DNA from: Chrysoperla carnea
Taxonomy: Eukaryota > Arthropoda > Insecta > Neuroptera > Chrysopidae
DNA length: 64,000 bases
Direction of reading: 5' to 3'
NCBI RefSeq assembly: GCF_905475395.1
Contig: NC_058341.1
Location: 69,571,501-69,635,500, forward strand
Made by a program: the position numbers and the translations under genes. Below are positions 12,391-24,756 of the stretch, piece after piece (positions within the stretch are counted from its first letter, which is position 1; each line of letters opens with the position of its first letter). The notes beneath the pieces are model-generated. The model had not been told where the DNA came from. It ran no database searches and saw only the letters and a list, made by a program, of their open reading frames with translations.

Positions 12391-14216
12391 GAAAAATATT
12401 CAATATTAACCTGGCGGGACATTTAAAAATTTTCCGAATTCGTTATTTAAAAATAGTGACTCCCTATGTATCGCCTTCACTCAATATAAGTTGGAAAATT
12501 ATATTGTGATTGCGTTTCTATCGAAAATTGAATGTATGGTACCATTATTCTTACCAAAGCAACTGGGGTTGTTTATACCCTTGATTTGCGAAGATTAATT
12601 CCTTAAAGTATATTGTTTCGTTAGAAAAATATTCCATTCTTTATTCCATTAGAAAAATAATAGGATCTTCGACACTGTAGACCCTGATCTGAAACTAAGT
12701 AAAGGGCCGTGCCGTGTTGATACTCCGGTACTTTGAAATATTAAATTTCATTTTTCAGATACTGTGAAATTTTTCAATTTTTATAAAATAAGCACAGCTC
12801 TTTATGGAGTGTCGGACCAAAGACTACAATGTTAGACACTCGATTCTTTTCTTATTAAAATAAGAAAACTTGCAAATATTTATCAATTTTAACCTGGCGG
12901 AGCAAAAAAATGGGTCTCAACATTGTGTTTTCTCAATTTTAGACCGAAAAAGTCTGAAAAATGAACGGTGGTCTTATAACTATTAATTTCTGATTATATT
13001 TTAAACTGTTCTAGAAATCAGCTCAAAAGGCCCAGAGAATCCCTTACAAAACCAAGGGAAAAAAATCTGACAACTGACCTGATGAATTCTCTATAAGGTT
13101 AAGTTAGTTTTGTGATTCTAAATTAAACTTACCATTTCGTGACATTGTTTTTCATTAGAAGGTATTGAAGTTAATCAACTATCGATTTGTGGTACAAATT
13201 GATTGTAAAATTTTGGTAAAATAAATCGATTCGATCATAATTGCAAAATCGAATCCATCGAAAACTTTCAATTATTTTCAAAGCAAGTCCATTGGTAAGT
13301 TCTATTCGCAAAAACCAGTTTATAAAGAATTAGCAGTTACTCGCACGTTATTCTGGGAAATTCTAGCTTTAAAAATAAAAAATATCGCGTTATTGACTTT
13401 ACTTCCCTTGTCTACTACCCCCCCCCCCCCCGATAGCATTTGAATTATAACCAATATCAACTTTTAAAATAAAACCTCCACCGACTCTTCTTCAACCTAC
13501 TTGTCCTCGCTAAGCTGGCCTTCTAAAACCAATTGTATTTCCAAACATTGGACTATACGACCTTAGGTCTGGCTTCAGCGTTCGGCCACGAAGCTCGCTG
13601 CACTCGCAAAAGAGTATAGACATTTATTCAGACTAAGTATACATATTAATTCAGACTACATAACTGTGTATAATATTTACGAGACATTTGTCAGACAAGT
13701 TTCGTCAAAATTCATCTAATAGTTTTTGTGTGAAAGCGTAATAAACATCTATCCATTCATACCTATTAACATAAACTCATAAATCCTCACGATTTATGCA
13801 GATTTATGTCATGATGTTTTTATCTTCCCTAAAAATCTCTAGTTTAGGCAATGTTAATTAAAATAAATATAAGGGTACATGAATAAATATACAATTATAA
13901 ATAGAACTAGATTCTTTTATCCTCGTTATTGAGTTGTGAAAAGTATTTATTGCATTGATGCGAAATCTATCTAATGGTAAAGTTTTACACCTAAGGTAAA
14001 ATTTGTGACAATTTTCTCATGGCTTTTGTAGAAATAATGTGTGTTTTGTAGCACAAGAAAGTGTTAAATTTTGAAAAAAAAAATGCCTATTTTTAGCAAT
14101 TGATATATTTTTTTGCGTTTTTTTGCTTTCCTTCAACTGGGTGTGGCAAAATTTTGTTTATGTTTTCTATCATTATTATGTGGCTAGAATACCATACTAG
14201 TCTAATAAAATGAAAA
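12391..14216. other. Long non-coding stretch
   Basis: No gene is supported. The short phrase AACCTGGCGG occurs twice (about 12410 and 12892), and a pure C tract lies at 13420-13430. A few segments have higher GC (13480-13600) but no open frame or RNA gene. Confidence 0.35.
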
Positions 14217-14494
14217 TATCTGGATGACCGAGCTTTGTTGGGTAGTTTTTGAGCACAAAAACCAATTTCAATGTCCCGGTAACGTATTTTATTTCGTTTA
14301 CTACGATATACACCAATAGATGTCAGAAAGAGTCACATTTTGCAGTTTATGGTTCAGTTTTACCTGAACACACTGATAAAACGACATTTTTTAAAAATTA
14401 AACCTAGCTAGATCGATTTTTCTCCCCAAAAAACCTCTGCATACTAACTTTCATGAAAATTGTTGGTGCCATTTCCGAGATCGTTGATATATAT
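14217..14494 (+). repeat. Interspersed repeat, family C copy
   Basis: Begins ATCTGGATGACCGAGC, continues with ACACCAATAGATGTCAG, GATAAAACGACATTT and CCTAGCTAGATCGATTTTTC, and ends GTTGxxGCCATTTCCGAGAT then CGTTGATATATATATA. The TA-repeat end is shared with the copy at 54387 and is a plausible 3' terminus of a non-autonomous element. Confidence 0.75.
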
Positions 14495-14496
14495 AT

Positions 14497-14640
14497 ACAA
14501 AGGGTGCTAGGCACGCCCTGAGAGGTTTAATTTTTAAAATTAATGCAACTTTAAAATTTTCCACAGTTGTTTATGAGGTTGTAAACACTTTGTAAAAAAA
14601 GTTTGAAAAAACCTCTCAGGGCGTGCCTAGCACCCTTTGT
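14497..14640. mobile_element. Small hairpin MITE with perfect 32-bp inverted arms
   Basis: Arms at 14497-14528 and 14609-14640 are exact inverted complements (left begins ACAAAGGGTGCTAGGCACG). The loop is about 80 bases, AT-rich and non-coding. It is inserted in the TA-repeat tail of the family C copy. Arm identity suggests recent activity or selection for pairing. A G tract follows directly (14642-14651). Confidence 0.85.
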
Positions 14641-14651
14641 TGGGGGGGGGG

Positions 14652-15913
14652 AGATATTCAAGGAAACGTCACCAAAGAAAACAATGTTGCAATAAAACCG
14701 CGTGCAGAAGTTCACGCGAATCATTCGGGAACCAGAAAATTTTTTTCTTTATTTTTTACAACAACAAAAAACAACTGTTAAAAAAAATTAAGCCATTGAA
14801 AAAATTTATGGAATTCTTTATCAAAATCCGGTAGATTTATTCAACTAGTTACTTAATTAAATTTGTTAGAAAATAATATTAAATTTTCTATGTTTAACAT
14901 ACATACAATCCATAGACTTATATGTCCAACCTCACAAGTATATTAATAAAGCGTGTGTCATTACTATGGTCGCTCCCTGAATTAATACTGATGCACGGAG
15001 CGAATATGATAACTCAGGAAAGATTCAGTGCATATCCATAAGCATGCATGTTTTGAGATTTTATTTTCGAACTGTACGTAAGGTGTTTATTAGACTTCGT
15101 TGCGTAAACCCTTTGTACCCCTGGTCCTGATTGTCCAGAATATTTAAACACGATAGGTTTTTTTGTGACACCCTTTCTTTATATTGTTACAAACTAAACC
15201 CAAATTCGATTATTCAATGAATTAAGTTCACAAATTTGTAATTATATTAAAAGCTTTGGCTGGTATGTACTTTAATATAGAATACAGAATCAATTGTGTT
15301 ATGCTACTATACATTTTGTATCGATATTGATAACAATGCTTTTGTAAATTTATGGTACTATATTTATGGCCTTTCGAAAAAAGTCTACCTGTACGCACTT
15401 AACGTATTTCGATACCGACAAAAATGAAAATGAACAAAAAAGTTTGAAATCATCTTTTTTATATGTCTTTTCTGAAGAATTCATATCGATTCTCTGATCG
15501 ATTTGGGGGAAATTAGCTACAAACAAAAAAGGCACATTTCTCATAAACCGCACTGAGAATCGATTTTAATTTTTCACAAAAGACGTATAAAAAAGGGATG
15601 ATTAATTGATAAATTAAAATTTTTTTTATTATTTCCATTTCAACTCTATTTGGTATTTTGATACCGTAAATTGAAATGATACCAAGGATTTTAAATTTTA
15701 TTTATAAATAATTCATCCTTTTATATGTTTTTGTGAAAAATTCATACCTCGTCTCCGTTCGGTTAAGAAGAAATTAACTATGAAAGTCAGTGTTATACCA
15801 AAAAAAAAAGGTTTTCATTTTTAAATTTTGGTATGGTTTTAAAGCTTAAAACTAGAGGAATATTAATAAATGTTTCTTACGTTAATAGTAAAACATTTTG
15901 AAAGCAGTTATTA
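14652..15913. repeat. Non-coding; family L repeat copy 1
   Basis: About 14930-15080 (TATATTAATAAAGC, GTGTCxTTACTATG, GAGCxAATATGATAACTC, TTTTCGAACTGT) recurs in the same orientation at 16495-16655. The stretch 15410-15560 has a loose direct relative at 15690-15800. The minus ORF at 15350-15553 lacks recognisable features. Confidence 0.5.
15906..15913. repeat. 8-bp target site duplication, left (AGTTATTA)
   Basis: Identical to 16224-16231 on the other side of the hAT MITE. Confidence 0.9.
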
Positions 15914-16223
15914 CAGTGCCGGATTAAGCCCATCGGAGGCCATAGGGCAATAAAATTTTGGGGCCCCCCTTTTTTGAATAATTGTAAAATTAATCGTTAT
16001 TTGTGTATTCATAGCATTCGTACAGCCTATTCATATCATTCCAAGGTTATAAACGAAATAAAATGAACAAAATAATTTTTTCTGTTAAATTATATTGTAA
16101 TTTTTTCTGTTAAATAGCTTGAAATTGAAAATTTTTGTTCAAAAATAATCATATCAGGGGGCCTCTGCCCGTCCGGGGCCCTAGGCCATGGCCTAGTCCG
16201 GCCTAATGGGTAATCCAGCACTG
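15914..16223. mobile_element. hAT-superfamily MITE
   Basis: Starts CAGTGCCGGATTAAGCC and ends GGxTAATCCAGCACTG, near-perfect terminal inverted repeats of the hAT type, and is bounded by a perfect 8-bp duplication AGTTATTA. The internal ends are rich in GGGCCCC, and the centre is AT-rich and non-coding. It depends on a transposase in trans. Relics of hAT transposases at 24757 and 35635 show the superfamily has been active in this genome, but they cannot be matched to this element by ends. Confidence 0.93.
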
Positions 16224-16231
16224 AGTTATTA

Positions 16232-18465
16232 ACTAAAAACCAACATTAATTACGACTTCTTCATATACCACCATTTAAAAATGGCTGTTTTTAATAATCA
16301 ATTTATCGTAAGCATTATAGAGAATCGACTAGAATTTTTTATGTCAGTTTTTATAAAAAAAAATGTTCATTAATACTTTTATCAATAACTCATTATTACT
16401 ACCCCCCCCCGCATGGCTAGCCAATTGTATTCACACTCCTTGACTCTTGTTATCCTTCTTTACGCCTTAAAACCCCTTGAAGATCTATCTACAGCCTGCA
16501 TACATTTATATTAATAAAGCAGTGTGTCGTTACTATGCTAAGTCCCTGAAATAAAACTCGTGCACAGAGCAAATATGATAACTCGGGAAAAATTCAGTTT
16601 ATATACACATTTTCATATACAGTATGGTTTGAGGTTTCAATTTCGAACTGTTAGATATTGAAACCCCATGAAGAAGACCTATCTACAACCTACTACTATT
16701 GTAGTATCTGGTTTCGCTCGTAACAGTGTAGTTTTTTTTGGACTTTTGTTATCGAACTCTTAGTATGCTCACATTACGTGAGCCTACAAGTATAGATTAT
16801 CAGATGATCATAGCTGCCATTTTGCAATTTCCGACAAACTATTTACATACACACAAATTTTATCTCATAATAATATTTAGATTTCGTTACTTTTGAAATA
16901 GAAAATAATACTTAATAATACTACTCCTAAATAATACTACTCTTAAATAATACTAATTAACAAAAACTTTTCTCAAAGATTTATACTTTTAAATATTTCT
17001 GCTTTTCAAGAACTATATTTTTATATAGTTTTAAACTCAAAGAACACTACTCCTGTCAAGTTATTACTAGCATCTAACTATTTAAAAGTAGTTTGTTTAT
17101 ATACTATTGACATCTTAGAAGGATCGTACTATGAGTTTTATTTTACGTTTTTGTACACTTTTTTTCTTTTGATGTCGGATTTATTTTTAAAAAATTATTA
17201 AGTAGTAGTCGTCAAAATGAAATTTTTCTTCACTTTGAAGAAGAGTATCTTGGCTATCTTGTTCTTTAATTGCCAACCAAATGTATTTCCAATTAAATTT
17301 TTGTTCGTAACTTTTAAACTATTGAGTTTTTAACAATAATGTACTGCATACTCAATACTCAATTTTCCAAGAAATAATTAATTAAGCAATGCGAATCAGT
17401 TAATGAATACCAAGGGATACTGGAAATAAAAATATAAACAGTCTCTTATGTAGCTTGATGATACAAGACGAAAAATATGAACTCAATTTTTCGATATCTG
17501 TCGTAATTTTCAAAATATCGAAAATTGAAAATTTTGTTTATTTATTCAGCTTTCGATATTTCGAAAACCAAGGCACATATCGAAAATTGTGTACTTATTT
17601 TTCGTCTAGATTCATGAAGTTATAACAAAATTCATCATCAAAGTTGAAAATAAGATAAAAATAATTTGAACCCTAAATCTACCCTGCTCTTACATCCCTT
17701 ATATGGACGGAGACACTTGGTTTTTTTCTATTCCATTGCTTATATGTTAACTTTCTATTTAAAAGTTTTTTTTTTAAATTTATTTGTATTCATTCCAGTG
17801 AAAATTATCAAAAACTTTCAAAATATGACGTTTTTTTATATTCCTCCACAAAAGTCAATGTATTTTATATCGATTTTCAAGGAATGTTTTTAAAAAAATT
17901 TGCACGGATTCCTATGGTGAAATTTTAACCACATATTGTTTGAGTAAAAGTCTGCTTATAAAAAAATAAAAAAGTTTTGAGCCTTTAAATCAAACGTTGT
18001 TGTCATGCTCATACATCCTTAATATATAATTATGCCCATTTACAGCTTTATTAAGTATATAACCGTATAAGAATTTAAATTACATGAGATAGATAAATCA
18101 AATAAAATACTAGTCTCTTTCATGACTAATTAGTATTTTGTGAATTAAAATAATTTTTCCCAATGTTCACGCATTCAGATGCAATTGCTAAGCGTGAAAT
18201 AAGAGTAATAAAATAGTTTTCCCGTTTAAAATATTCTAAATATTCTCACGAAGAACAACATTTTACGTGCAAAGTTGAAATTTTTCAATTTTTTTTTTTT
18301 TTTTTTTTTGCTGTTGTATTTCCACTAAAAATATTTGGGCGTCGAGCACGCACAGCAAATTCAAAAACTTGAACTTTGTAGTTTTCAAAGCACAATATAA
18401 AAATTTGTATTATCTCTAACCGCTTTATACAGAAGGTTACTCCAAATTATGAAATTATGCAAAGA
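16232..18465. other. Long non-coding stretch with family L copy 2
   Basis: The only recognised part is the family L copy at about 16495-16655. A C tract is at 16402-16410. The sequence around 17460-17600 repeatedly contains TTTTCGATAT and CGAAAATTG motifs in both orientations. The 75-residue ORF at 17666 has no recognised domain. A T tract of about 20 lies near 18292-18309. Confidence 0.4.
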
Positions 18466-18477
18466 TACGATCAAACT
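18466..18477. repeat. SINE target site duplication, left
   Basis: TACGATCAAACT is repeated as TACGATCAAAACT at 18764-18776. Confidence 0.85.
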
Positions 18478-18763
18478 GTCACCCTAGTAGCTCAGTTGGT
18501 TAAGGCGTGATCAATTCCGTTCGCGGTATGCATAGGGTAGCGGGTTCGATTCCCGCCGTCGCAACAAAATTAATTTAATTATTAGTTGTGATGGGCTGGT
18601 ATATGCATGAAGGGGTGCACTCAGCCACTGAAATTGAGGAGCTGATAAATGAAATTATCAGCGGAAAGGTGGTAAAACACATATATGGTATCACAATGGG
18701 CTCTATAGCCTAAGTGTGTCCTTCGTGAACAGCCAATATAACCTAGCCTAACCTAACCTAACC
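18478..18763 (+). mobile_element. tRNA-derived SINE with intact Pol III boxes
   Basis: The head (18478-18565) is tRNA-like, with an A box (TAGCTCAGTTGGTTAAGG) and a B box (GGTTCGATTCCC) correctly spaced for RNA polymerase III. The body contains GATGGGCTGGTATATGCATG, GGGTGCACTCAGCCA, ATTATCAGCGGAAAGGTGG and AAGTGTGTCCTTCGTG, and the tail is CCAATATAACCTAGCC followed by several CCTAA units. A 12-13 bp target duplication flanks it, so this is a retroposed copy rather than a functional tRNA gene. SINEs are mobilised by a partner LINE, presumably one whose RNA ends in the same tail. A reverse copy is at 10509-10795. Confidence 0.93.
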
Positions 18764-18776
18764 TACGATCAAAACT

Positions 18777-19372
18777 ATTCTTTATTTTATTAATAACTTT
18801 GGAAATGTATGAGAAACGCAATTTTTTTAGCAAGACCTTGAATACTGCTGACTACAGAGAATCTTTTTCTGAATTAAATTACAGGAGTTATTTTTTTATT
18901 TAAATAGGTTCAGTTCCACGTACTGACTATAAATGCACAAAACCCTACAAAAAAAGATGCGGATTAATTGAATTAAAATATTACTTAATTAGAATATTAG
19001 AAAACATAAAATAAATTTATATTTTAGCCGAGATAAAATTGTTTTAAATTTCGAGAAAATTTAAATTGTTTATAAGTACGCAGCTTTTTTAGCGGGGCAG
19101 TAAGTTTTCAAAAATATGACAAAAATTCTACTTTGATAAAAAGTAACTCGTCAGTTTGTTTAAGGTGCTGTCTCTATTCAAAGAATTATTACCAATAATT
19201 ACCAATTTTACCAAATTATTACCAATATTACCGAATAATTATTACCAATATTGTTTCATAATATAACGACACCCGAATTTTAACATATATTGGAGTCAAT
19301 AATATTGATCGAGACTAGTCAATGAATTCAGTTACTGACGTAAGGTTGAACACACGATGTGATTTACAATTT
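18777..19372. other. Non-coding, nothing recognised
   Basis: AT-rich. A local iteration of ATTACCAAT-type units occurs at 19185-19255. Confidence 0.35.
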
Positions 19373-19875
19373 AAGGATGTTCCAGCATGGTATTTGCAGT
19401 TTCTATGTTAAAGCAATGGTACAATTTTTTTTTCGACAGAATTTAACGAAAAATTAAATTTAAGAATTTAATAATGCTTACTATTAATTCCCAAAGTTTC
19501 AGAAATTTTGACCGTTTAAAATGGGAAATAATTATGCCAACGTCCCAATTTCGATCAATTTACGTCAAAATTAATATCTCGAAAGTGAAAATTAATTTCT
19601 AAATTTTTTTTTTAGAATTGTATTGTATAAACATTTTTTTCTACTTTTTCTTCAATATATAATAATATCATAAAAAATAGGAGAGAGACCGGACATTTTA
19701 CATGCTTTAAATGGGACATGAGCCTCAAAATCGCGAACTTTGTCTTTAAATATCTCGCGATCTAAACGGTCAAAAATTATGAAATTTTAGGAATTCATAA
19801 ATAAAGCTATTATAAACCCGAGAAAAAAAATTCGGCCAAATCTGTCGAAAAGTGATTTCATGCTGGTACTACCTT
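19373..19875. mobile_element. Foldback MITE, family E copy 1
   Basis: Ends are inverted: left AAGGATGTTCCAGCATG, right (reverse complement) AAGGTAGTACCAGCATG, both followed by TTTCGACAGAxTT blocks. The halves also share AxACGGTCAAAAxTT in opposite orientation. TA lies outside both ends. Copy 2 is at 60387-60767. Confidence 0.75.
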
Positions 19876-20508
19876 AATAAACAAAATTTATTCATGGAAA
19901 AAGTAATTATGATAATTTTTTTTTTTAATTTGAAAAATTCTGAGAAGAGTGTAATATTATTACACATTTTTAACAAATTATATGCTTTTAAAATAAAATA
20001 ACTACAACTTTAATAAAAGTTTCTCTTGGTTTTTAATTAATTAACTTGGGTATTGAATGAAAAAACACATCAAGCTTGTCTGTATAGTATGATTATACTT
20101 GTTACATATATGTTGTACAAGTTGTCTATAACAAAAGAAATATTTTCATTGTTTCTTGTTGATGTTATTTATAAACAAGTCGTGCTTGATTTGCCCGTAA
20201 TAAAGGGTCAGATTAATAACTTTTGAATTAAATAAACTATCGTATCCATTGACAAATTATGATAAATTAATATTTTACAACTTTGTAATGTTTAGTATTT
20301 CCACTTCTTTGTGAATTTTGAATTCTTATGGAGGTGTTAAATATGTACCAAAATTTATCTGCTACAATTTATGTTACGTAAATACGTAATGCGATTTCAT
20401 AATTATAAACTCGAGAAATTCACTCACCGTTATTTTCAATAAGTAAGTCAATCCCATATATATAGTAAGTAATCTACACCTTATAACTTGGAATCTGGGC
20501 TTATACTC
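19876..20508. other. Non-coding, nothing recognised
   Basis: AT-rich spacer without supported ORF or repeat. Confidence 0.3.
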
Positions 20509-21548
20509 ATCATTTGGTTCAAAAAAGGGGTTACCTGAAAAGTTTTCCGGGATTTTTGAAAATGAGTGATTTTCAAAACGTACCTCGTATATTTGCCGCT
20601 CGCGCCGGCATATTGGAAAAATGACTTCGAAACGTAGTTTTTTGATGATAACTCCTTTCCGAGTTATTTTACGAGGGAAAAATTTGCATAGGAAATTAAA
20701 CTAGAAAAAAATTCCTACAATTTATGTCCAGACCATTTCGTTCATAAAAGTAATAGTTTTCCGAAAAAAACAAAAAAAAAATGTCTTTATCATTAAATAA
20801 CTCCAAAAATAATAAAGCGACAAAAAAAGTTTGGGAGGTAAAATATTCTGTGGAAAAAGAGCTAAATTTTTTCCTTCTAAACTTTTTTTTGTAACTTTAT
20901 TATTTTTCGAGTTATTTAACGGAAAAGACAATTTTTTCCGTTGTTTTCTAAACTTTTTTTTGCATTTAAATTGCAATATTTCAAAAACTTTGTAACCGAA
21001 ACTGTTAAAACTTTTTAAGCATGTTGTCAGTACCTTAATAAAGTAAATTGGAAAGCGGCAAGCATTAATTGAATTTTAGTTCCCGTGGTAAATTTATCAG
21101 GTTTTGTGCTGAATAAAACATAAAAAAAGGTACGAGAAACTTTCTTTTCATTATAACACCGTTAATTTTCGTGCAAATGACTTGAAACTTTTTTCATTTT
21201 CAAGGTTTTTTCTACTAATTTTAAAATTGTATGATATACTTTTTTCAAAAAACGTCAAAATTTTAACGTCAAATTAACGTTATTTAACGTCAAATACTTG
21301 GTTGTTAAAACACAAATTGTAGGAAATTTTTTTAGGTTTAATTTTGTACGTATATCCTCATAAAATGACTCAAAAAGGAGATATTGTTAAAAAAAACTGT
21401 TTTTCTACGCCATCTTTCCAATATAGCAGCGTGAGCGGCAAAGATGCAAGGTAGCAAAGTGGAAATTCAGAAAGAGTACCTCACAATCTATAAAACCACC
21501 CATTTTCGAAACTCCTGGAAAACTTTGCAGGTAAAACTACCAAATGAT
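20509..21548. mobile_element. Large foldback MITE, family D copy 2
   Basis: About 1040 bp with inverted arms over 200 bp long: ATCATTTGGTxxx, TTACCTGxAAAGTTTTCCxG, GxxTTTTGAAAATGxGTG, CTTTGCCGCTC, TACGAGG/ATGAGGA and TTAAACxxxAAAAAAxTTCCTACAATTT occur at both ends in opposite orientation. The centre has a second, smaller inverted repeat (20760-20990, with AAATAACTCxAAAAATAATAAA and its complement). The 84-residue minus ORF is created by that repeat. No transposase is encoded. Confidence 0.8.
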
Positions 21549-23429
21549 TAAATTATTACTATTAAATCTCAAAGTTTCAAAAATTCACTCCAATCGTTTT
21601 TATCATGTGAGCTAAATGAGCTCCAAAAAAAATTATCTTTCACTAGTGAAAAATAAATTATGAAATTTGAAAAAAGTTAAAATTTATGTTAAAATTTACT
21701 TAAATATTCTGTCATAAAAGTATATAATTGTTTTATAATATTAAAAATAGTAATTTTTAAACTGTATATCACGTGACCTAAAACGCGGGTAAGCCCTGCT
21801 GTGATGGTATATCGGTATGAACCATAGACCGTCAGTTAGTGCAGTGTAGACAGCTGGGTATAATATATCCATAGATAATAATTATTTATATTTAATATAA
21901 TTAGTTGTCTGTCAAACTTGTCTGTTATTTCGTATAATGATACCGATATTACATCACCAAATTGGATGGCCGCATTGCTGACAGTTTAAAAAAGGTTTAA
22001 AATTTATTTTAAGTTTTTGGAAAGAAAGCGTGTGTATTTTTCCGAAATAAATTTTTGGTGGATTTTTATTAGCAAAATCAACATTTTGAAGTACTGTTTT
22101 AAAAATAGTAGAATACCCTATTAATGTCGCTGCAGTAAATAGGTTCTAAATTAAATAACATAGGCCATGACTGTTACAGAAACGTTGTATGTATAATATA
22201 AACTTTTATATAGAAAAGTCCATGTTTTCTGAGCAAAATGCTAAGGGTAGGTATGCTTTGCTTTTATCATTTCACCAATTTCTTTTGAAATGTCAATTAG
22301 TATTAAATTTGTACAAAAATGATTAAAACACCCAACTGCCCCCCTCCCCCCCAAAGGGAGTTGTGTACGTCCCTGATAGGTCGACTTTTTTTTCGAAGTG
22401 TTTACACCCAAACAACTGTAGAAATTTTGAAAGAGACATTAATTTTTCCATTTTAGATATTTAGTTTAATTGCACTAATAAGTGATAGTACCGGCACCCC
22501 TACATGATATTCCATTTTTCTTTAAGGTACATGAGGTGCCAATGGTGAATGCGACATATAGCCTGGACGCAATCAATAGCCACAAAATATGAACTTGAAA
22601 ATCCCCTTGCTCCAATCAATCTTTAACGGAACGTGTCGTCGAAAAAAGACCATGATCATTGGAAAAAAGGTATGACTTTTTGTTCCCAAGATATGGTGTC
22701 AATTCCACTTGGAGTTCCATCATTCACGGGCGCACGCAACAGATTCGCACCCACGAACCCATACGCATACAAATATATTTGTTAAATAATTATCATAAAA
22801 GTTTCGAAATATTTTTTTTTAAATAAAAACATCCCTTGCCAGGAAATTAAAAATTAAATTAAAATTATAATTGTCGCTTTGACGCTTTATTATCTATTTG
22901 AATAGTGTATAGAGTTTTTATGTTACTAACGAAATCTGTTGAATAATAAGCGAAAAGCCATTCGTATCGTAGACATACACTATTTTATAAAACAAGGAAC
23001 ATGACTACAAACCATTGTAAAGCTTGTTATTTCATCTACAGGTGGCACTACTCGTATTTCCAAATCTGTAAAATAATTATTGTATTAGACGAAAACATGA
23101 AATTTTGTTGTATCAAGTATTTACGTTTTCTTACATTACTAATCAATCGAATCAGGTGTAACTGCTTGAACAATTTCGTATGCAGTGTAAATATTCTTTC
23201 TTTTAGTAAAGTTACTATTTACAGGGACTCGATATATTCTCTGCTGTTTTTAAACATTCCGTTCCAACGATCTATTCTAGCAGAGCTGAAAATCAATTCT
23301 TACTAATAAAACAAATATCTAAACCCAAAAATTGTTCAAATTCGGTTTAATAAGTACGTGAATTAATAATTAATATAGAATGTCTTTTTTAAGTTGACAG
23401 TACCTTGATGAACAAGCTTTAATTCGTAT
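21549..23429. other. Long non-coding stretch
   Basis: No gene supported. The 101-residue plus ORF at 23001-23306 has no recognisable domain, signal or conserved context and is most likely chance. 22450-22760 is less AT-rich than its surroundings but has no long frame. Confidence 0.35.
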
Positions 23430-23708
23430 TTTTATACCATGTATATGGAATATATCAAGGTATACTAAGTTTAGTCCCAAGTTTGTAACGCTTACAAATA
23501 TTGATGCTACGAACAAAATTTTAGTATAGTTGTTCATAAAATCACCTAATTAGTCCATTTTCGGTTGTCTGTCTGTCTGTTTGTCGTCTGTCGTCTGTCA
23601 TCACGATAACTCAAAAACGAAAAAAGATATCAAGTTGAAGCAGCATGCTGAGAACGTAAAAGTGAGATCGAGTTCAAATGAGGAACATAGATCAATTGGG
23701 TCTTAGGT
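23430..23708 (-). repeat. Family A copy, truncated
   Basis: Begins TTTTTATACCATGTATATGG and passes through TTTAGTCCCAAGTTTGTAAC, CATAAAATCACCTAATTAG, a GTCTGTCTGTxT microsatellite, AAAAACGAAAAAAGATATCA and ATTGGGTCTTAGGTC, where it breaks off. Confidence 0.8.
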
Positions 23709-24756
23709 CAATAATATAAAATCAAAATTTTCACCACAACCACAAAACAGTTTTGATTTTCGTCAATAACAAATGTTCGGAAAAAAACTTTTTTTCAAAC
23801 GCTGAGATATCGAAAACGGTGAGGTAAGGTAAAAATGTCACGAGTAAAAAAATGTGAAGAAAAAAGTGAAGAGAAAAAGTATTTTCATCAATAACCAATT
23901 TTCGGTAAAAATCCATACCTAATTTATTTTTTTAATCGATTATATATCGAAAACAGTGAGCTTTAGTGAAAATTGTCACGAGTCAAAAAATTACTTAAAA
24001 TGGTCCAAAATATAATAACTAATGGCTTTCAAATTACAGTTTTGTCCGGAACCACAAAATAATCTTTAGTTTCCTCAATAACAAGTTTTCGGAGAAATTT
24101 CCGCTTTTTATTTTTCAAATGCTTTCGAAAACGGTGAGATTAGATAAAAATGTTATAAATAAAAAATGACGGCGCGCTTTTTCGCCTTCAGAACATACAC
24201 AATTTGTGACCGTCATACTTGGTTAATATCTAGTTTCATTATTTTCATTGCTTATTTTCATTCTTTGATCTATCAATATTAATCATTATTCTTCGATCTA
24301 ACCAGTATTGTTGGACAATAAATAAAGCGAAACGTTATGCAAGGACGCGCTAAGCGTGCCATTTACATACAAATTATATCATTGCAATCATCTACAAGTT
24401 CATTTTACCAATTTACACACTAAAAGTGTTGTGCATTTTGTTAAAATATATTTCCTTCCGGACGTGACCCACAATAAAAATATTTATAGCTAGATTTATA
24501 CAATTATTATCAATTTGCTAGATTTGTTTCGACTGCTTTGAGAACCACCTTCAGTAGCATTACTTAAAAGATAAATATAACAATCAAATCAAATTACTAA
24601 AATAAGATAAAATAAAATAAAATAAAATAGATATGTAACTAAAATAACCAATAAAATATTAAAATTAAATCTAGGTAGAATTATTACCAAGGAAGTAGCT
24701 ACCGCGTATCAATGGGGGGGGGGCAGGCTACAGAGGCCTCTAACTTGTGTAAGTAA
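23709..24756. other. Non-coding; repeated GAAAACGGTGAG phrases and (AAAAT)n
   Basis: The phrase TCGAAAACxGTGAG recurs three times (about 23811, 23947, 24125), each followed by AAAAATGT and CACGAGT/AAATA, suggesting a degraded tandem unit of about 150-180 bp. An (AAAAT)n microsatellite lies near 24600-24629 and a G tract at 24714-24723. Confidence 0.45.

Noticed and set aside
18482..18565. Functional tRNA gene
   Set aside because: tRNA-like boxes belong to a SINE head: the sequence continues into a SINE body and tail, has a target duplication and a degenerate anticodon region.
18735..18765. Telomeric or subtelomeric TTAGG array
   Set aside because: Only a few CCTAA units occur, as the tail of a SINE with a second copy elsewhere; not an array.
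23001..23306. 101-residue plus ORF
   Set aside because: Mildly cysteine-containing but with no signal, domain or repeat conservation; length is compatible with chance.
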